Assembly (NCBI GenBank): GCA_021847925.1
Contig: JAJZNI010000052.1
Location: forward strand, 1 to 46,474
DNA length: 46,474 bases
From: a bacterium
Lineage (GTDB): Bacteria; Chloroflexota; Dormibacteria; Aeolococcales; Aeolococcaceae
Direction: 5' to 3'
The translations under genes and the position numbers were made by a program. Below the pieces are notes generated by a model, which was not told where the DNA came from, searched no databases, and worked only from the letters and a program-made list of their open reading frames with translations. This document shows positions 45,260 through 46,474 of this stretch, piece after piece. Within the stretch, counting starts at the first letter, position 1. The number at the start of each line of letters is the position of its first letter.

Positions 45260-46474
45260 ATGCCCAGCGACGATCACCTGACCGCCGAGCGGCGCCGCAA
45301 GGCGGACGCCCTCTCCGCCCTCGGCCTGCCCGTCTACAACGTCGACTTCCGGCCGGATCGCAGCCTCGACGAGGCGCGCCGCCTCCTCGAGGCCTGGGAG
45401 GCAGGGGGCGGCGGCGCCGACGAGGACGGCCCGCCGGTCGCGGTGGCGGGCCGGCTGAGACTCCACCGGCTCCAGGGGAAGAGCTGCTTCTGCCACCTGG
45501 AGGACGACAGCGGCCGCCTCCAGGTCTGGTTCCGGCTCGACCGCCTCGGCGAGGGGCCCTTCGAGGCCGTGAAGCTGCTCGACCTCGGTGACATCCTCGG
45601 GGTCGAGGGGACGCTGATGCGGACCAAGCGCGGCGAGCCGACCATCCTGGCCTCCCGCGTCCGCCCCCTGGTGAAGGCCCTCCGCCAGCCCCCCGAGAAG
45701 TACCACGGTCTCCAGGACCAGGAGCTGCGCTACCGCAAGCGCTACTACGACCTCATGTCCAGCCCCGCCCAGCGCCGGCACTTCCGGGCGCGCACCGAGG
45801 TGCTGCGCTCGGTGCGGCGAACCCTCGACGCGCGGGGCTTCCTCGAGGTGGAGACACCCATCCTTCAGCTCATCCCGGGCGGAGGCCACGCCGTTCCGTT
45901 CCGCACCCACTGGAATGCCCTGCACGCCGACGTGTACCTGCGCATCGCCATCGAGCTGCACCTGAAGCGGCTCCTCGTGGGCGGCTACTCGCGCGTCTAT
46001 GAGATCGGGCGCGTGTTCCGCAACGAGGGTCTCTCCCCGCGCCACAATCCCGAGTTCACGATGCTCGAGGTCTATCAGGCCTACTCGGACTACGTCGGAA
46101 TGCGCGAGCTGACCGAGGCGATCGTCGTCGATGCCGCCCGCGCGACCGCGGGCTGGGGGGACGCCGGCCCCGGCCCCTCGCCCCCCCCCGCCGCGGCCGA
46201 CCCGCCCGACCGCGACCCCCTGCGCCGCCGCTACGCAGAGCGCGAGCTGGACCTCACCCCTCCCTTCGCCGCGCGGACCATGGCCGAGCTGATCGCCGAC
46301 CGCTGTGGCTTCGATCCCGTCCAGGCGTGGGACGAGGGCACCCTGGCCGAGCGGGCTCGGGCGGCCGGAGTGGAGCTGACGTCGGGGATGGGGCCGGGCA
46401 CGATCTTCAACGAGATCTACGAGCAGGTGGTGGAGCGCACGCTGTTCGACCCCGTGTTCGTCCTCGACTACCCG
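45260..46474 (+). CDS. lysS: lysyl-tRNA synthetase (class II), 3'-truncated by window edge
   Basis: KSCFCHLEDDSGRLQVWF, RYRKRYYDLM, RVYEIGRVFRNEGLSPRHNPEFTMLEVYQAY; open to the last base. Confidence 0.95.
   Translation, partial: MPSDDHLTAERRRKADALSALGLPVYNVDFRPDRSLDEARRLLEAWEAGGGGADEDGPPVAVAGRLRLHRLQGKSCFCHLEDDSGRLQVWFRLDRLGEGPFEAVKLLDLGDILGVEGTLMRTKRGEPTILASRVRPLVKALRQPPEKYHGLQDQELRYRKRYYDLMSSPAQRRHFRARTEVLRSVRRTLDARGFLEVETPILQLIPGGGHAVPFRTHWNALHADVYLRIAIELHLKRLLVGGYSRVYEIGRVFRNEGLSPRHNPEFTMLEVYQAYSDYVGMRELTEAIVVDAARATAGWGDAGPGPSPPPAAADPPDRDPLRRRYAERELDLTPPFAARTMAELIADRCGFDPVQAWDEGTLAERARAAGVELTSGMGPGTIFNEIYEQVVERTLFDPVFVLDYP

Noticed and set aside
46147-46210. Pro/Ala/Asp-rich stretch in lysS (GWGDAGPGPSPPPAAADPPDRDP)
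   Set aside because: Likely a linker at a variable surface loop in LysRS. The frame stays open and conserved motifs flank it, so it is not a frameshift.

Overview
This is a very high-GC bacterial chromosomal window of mostly housekeeping genes. I see no rRNA, CRISPR array, transposase, integrase or phage gene. Two biosynthetic operons dominate. The first is a histidine operon (hisZ-G-D-B-H-A-F-I) that runs by start/stop overlap into a GH15 glycosidase and a divergent galactokinase-like GHMP kinase. The second is an arginine operon (argC-J-B-D-R-G-H) without argF. Other genes include a tRNA-Arg(CCG), a Ski2/Mtr4-like helicase with an MFS transporter and DUF503, a ParA with a small coupled partner, a divergent PdxR/MocR-CMD pair, a coupled EAL/GGDEF pair, coaX, dus, greA and a 3'-truncated lysS. 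The strongest non-coding signals are: (1) what looks like a complete, unannotated minus-strand small RNA gene between dus and greA, with a TTGACC-N18-TATCAT promoter, a transcript of about 76 nt with a C7 linker, and a hairpin plus U7 terminator; (2) a recurrent leaderless layout, with a TAnnnT -10 hexamer 7-9 nt upstream of the start codon at 11 transcription units; (3) a palindromic ARG box over the -35 of a leaderless argC promoter; (4) a 29-codon Arg-rich mini-ORF filling the argC-argJ gap with 4-nt overlaps at both ends. All calls come from reading the sequence and recognising motifs. No database search was run. Lineage is uncertain: short HisG plus HisZ argues against typical Actinobacteria, and a Dormibacterota/Chloroflexota-like genome is possible.
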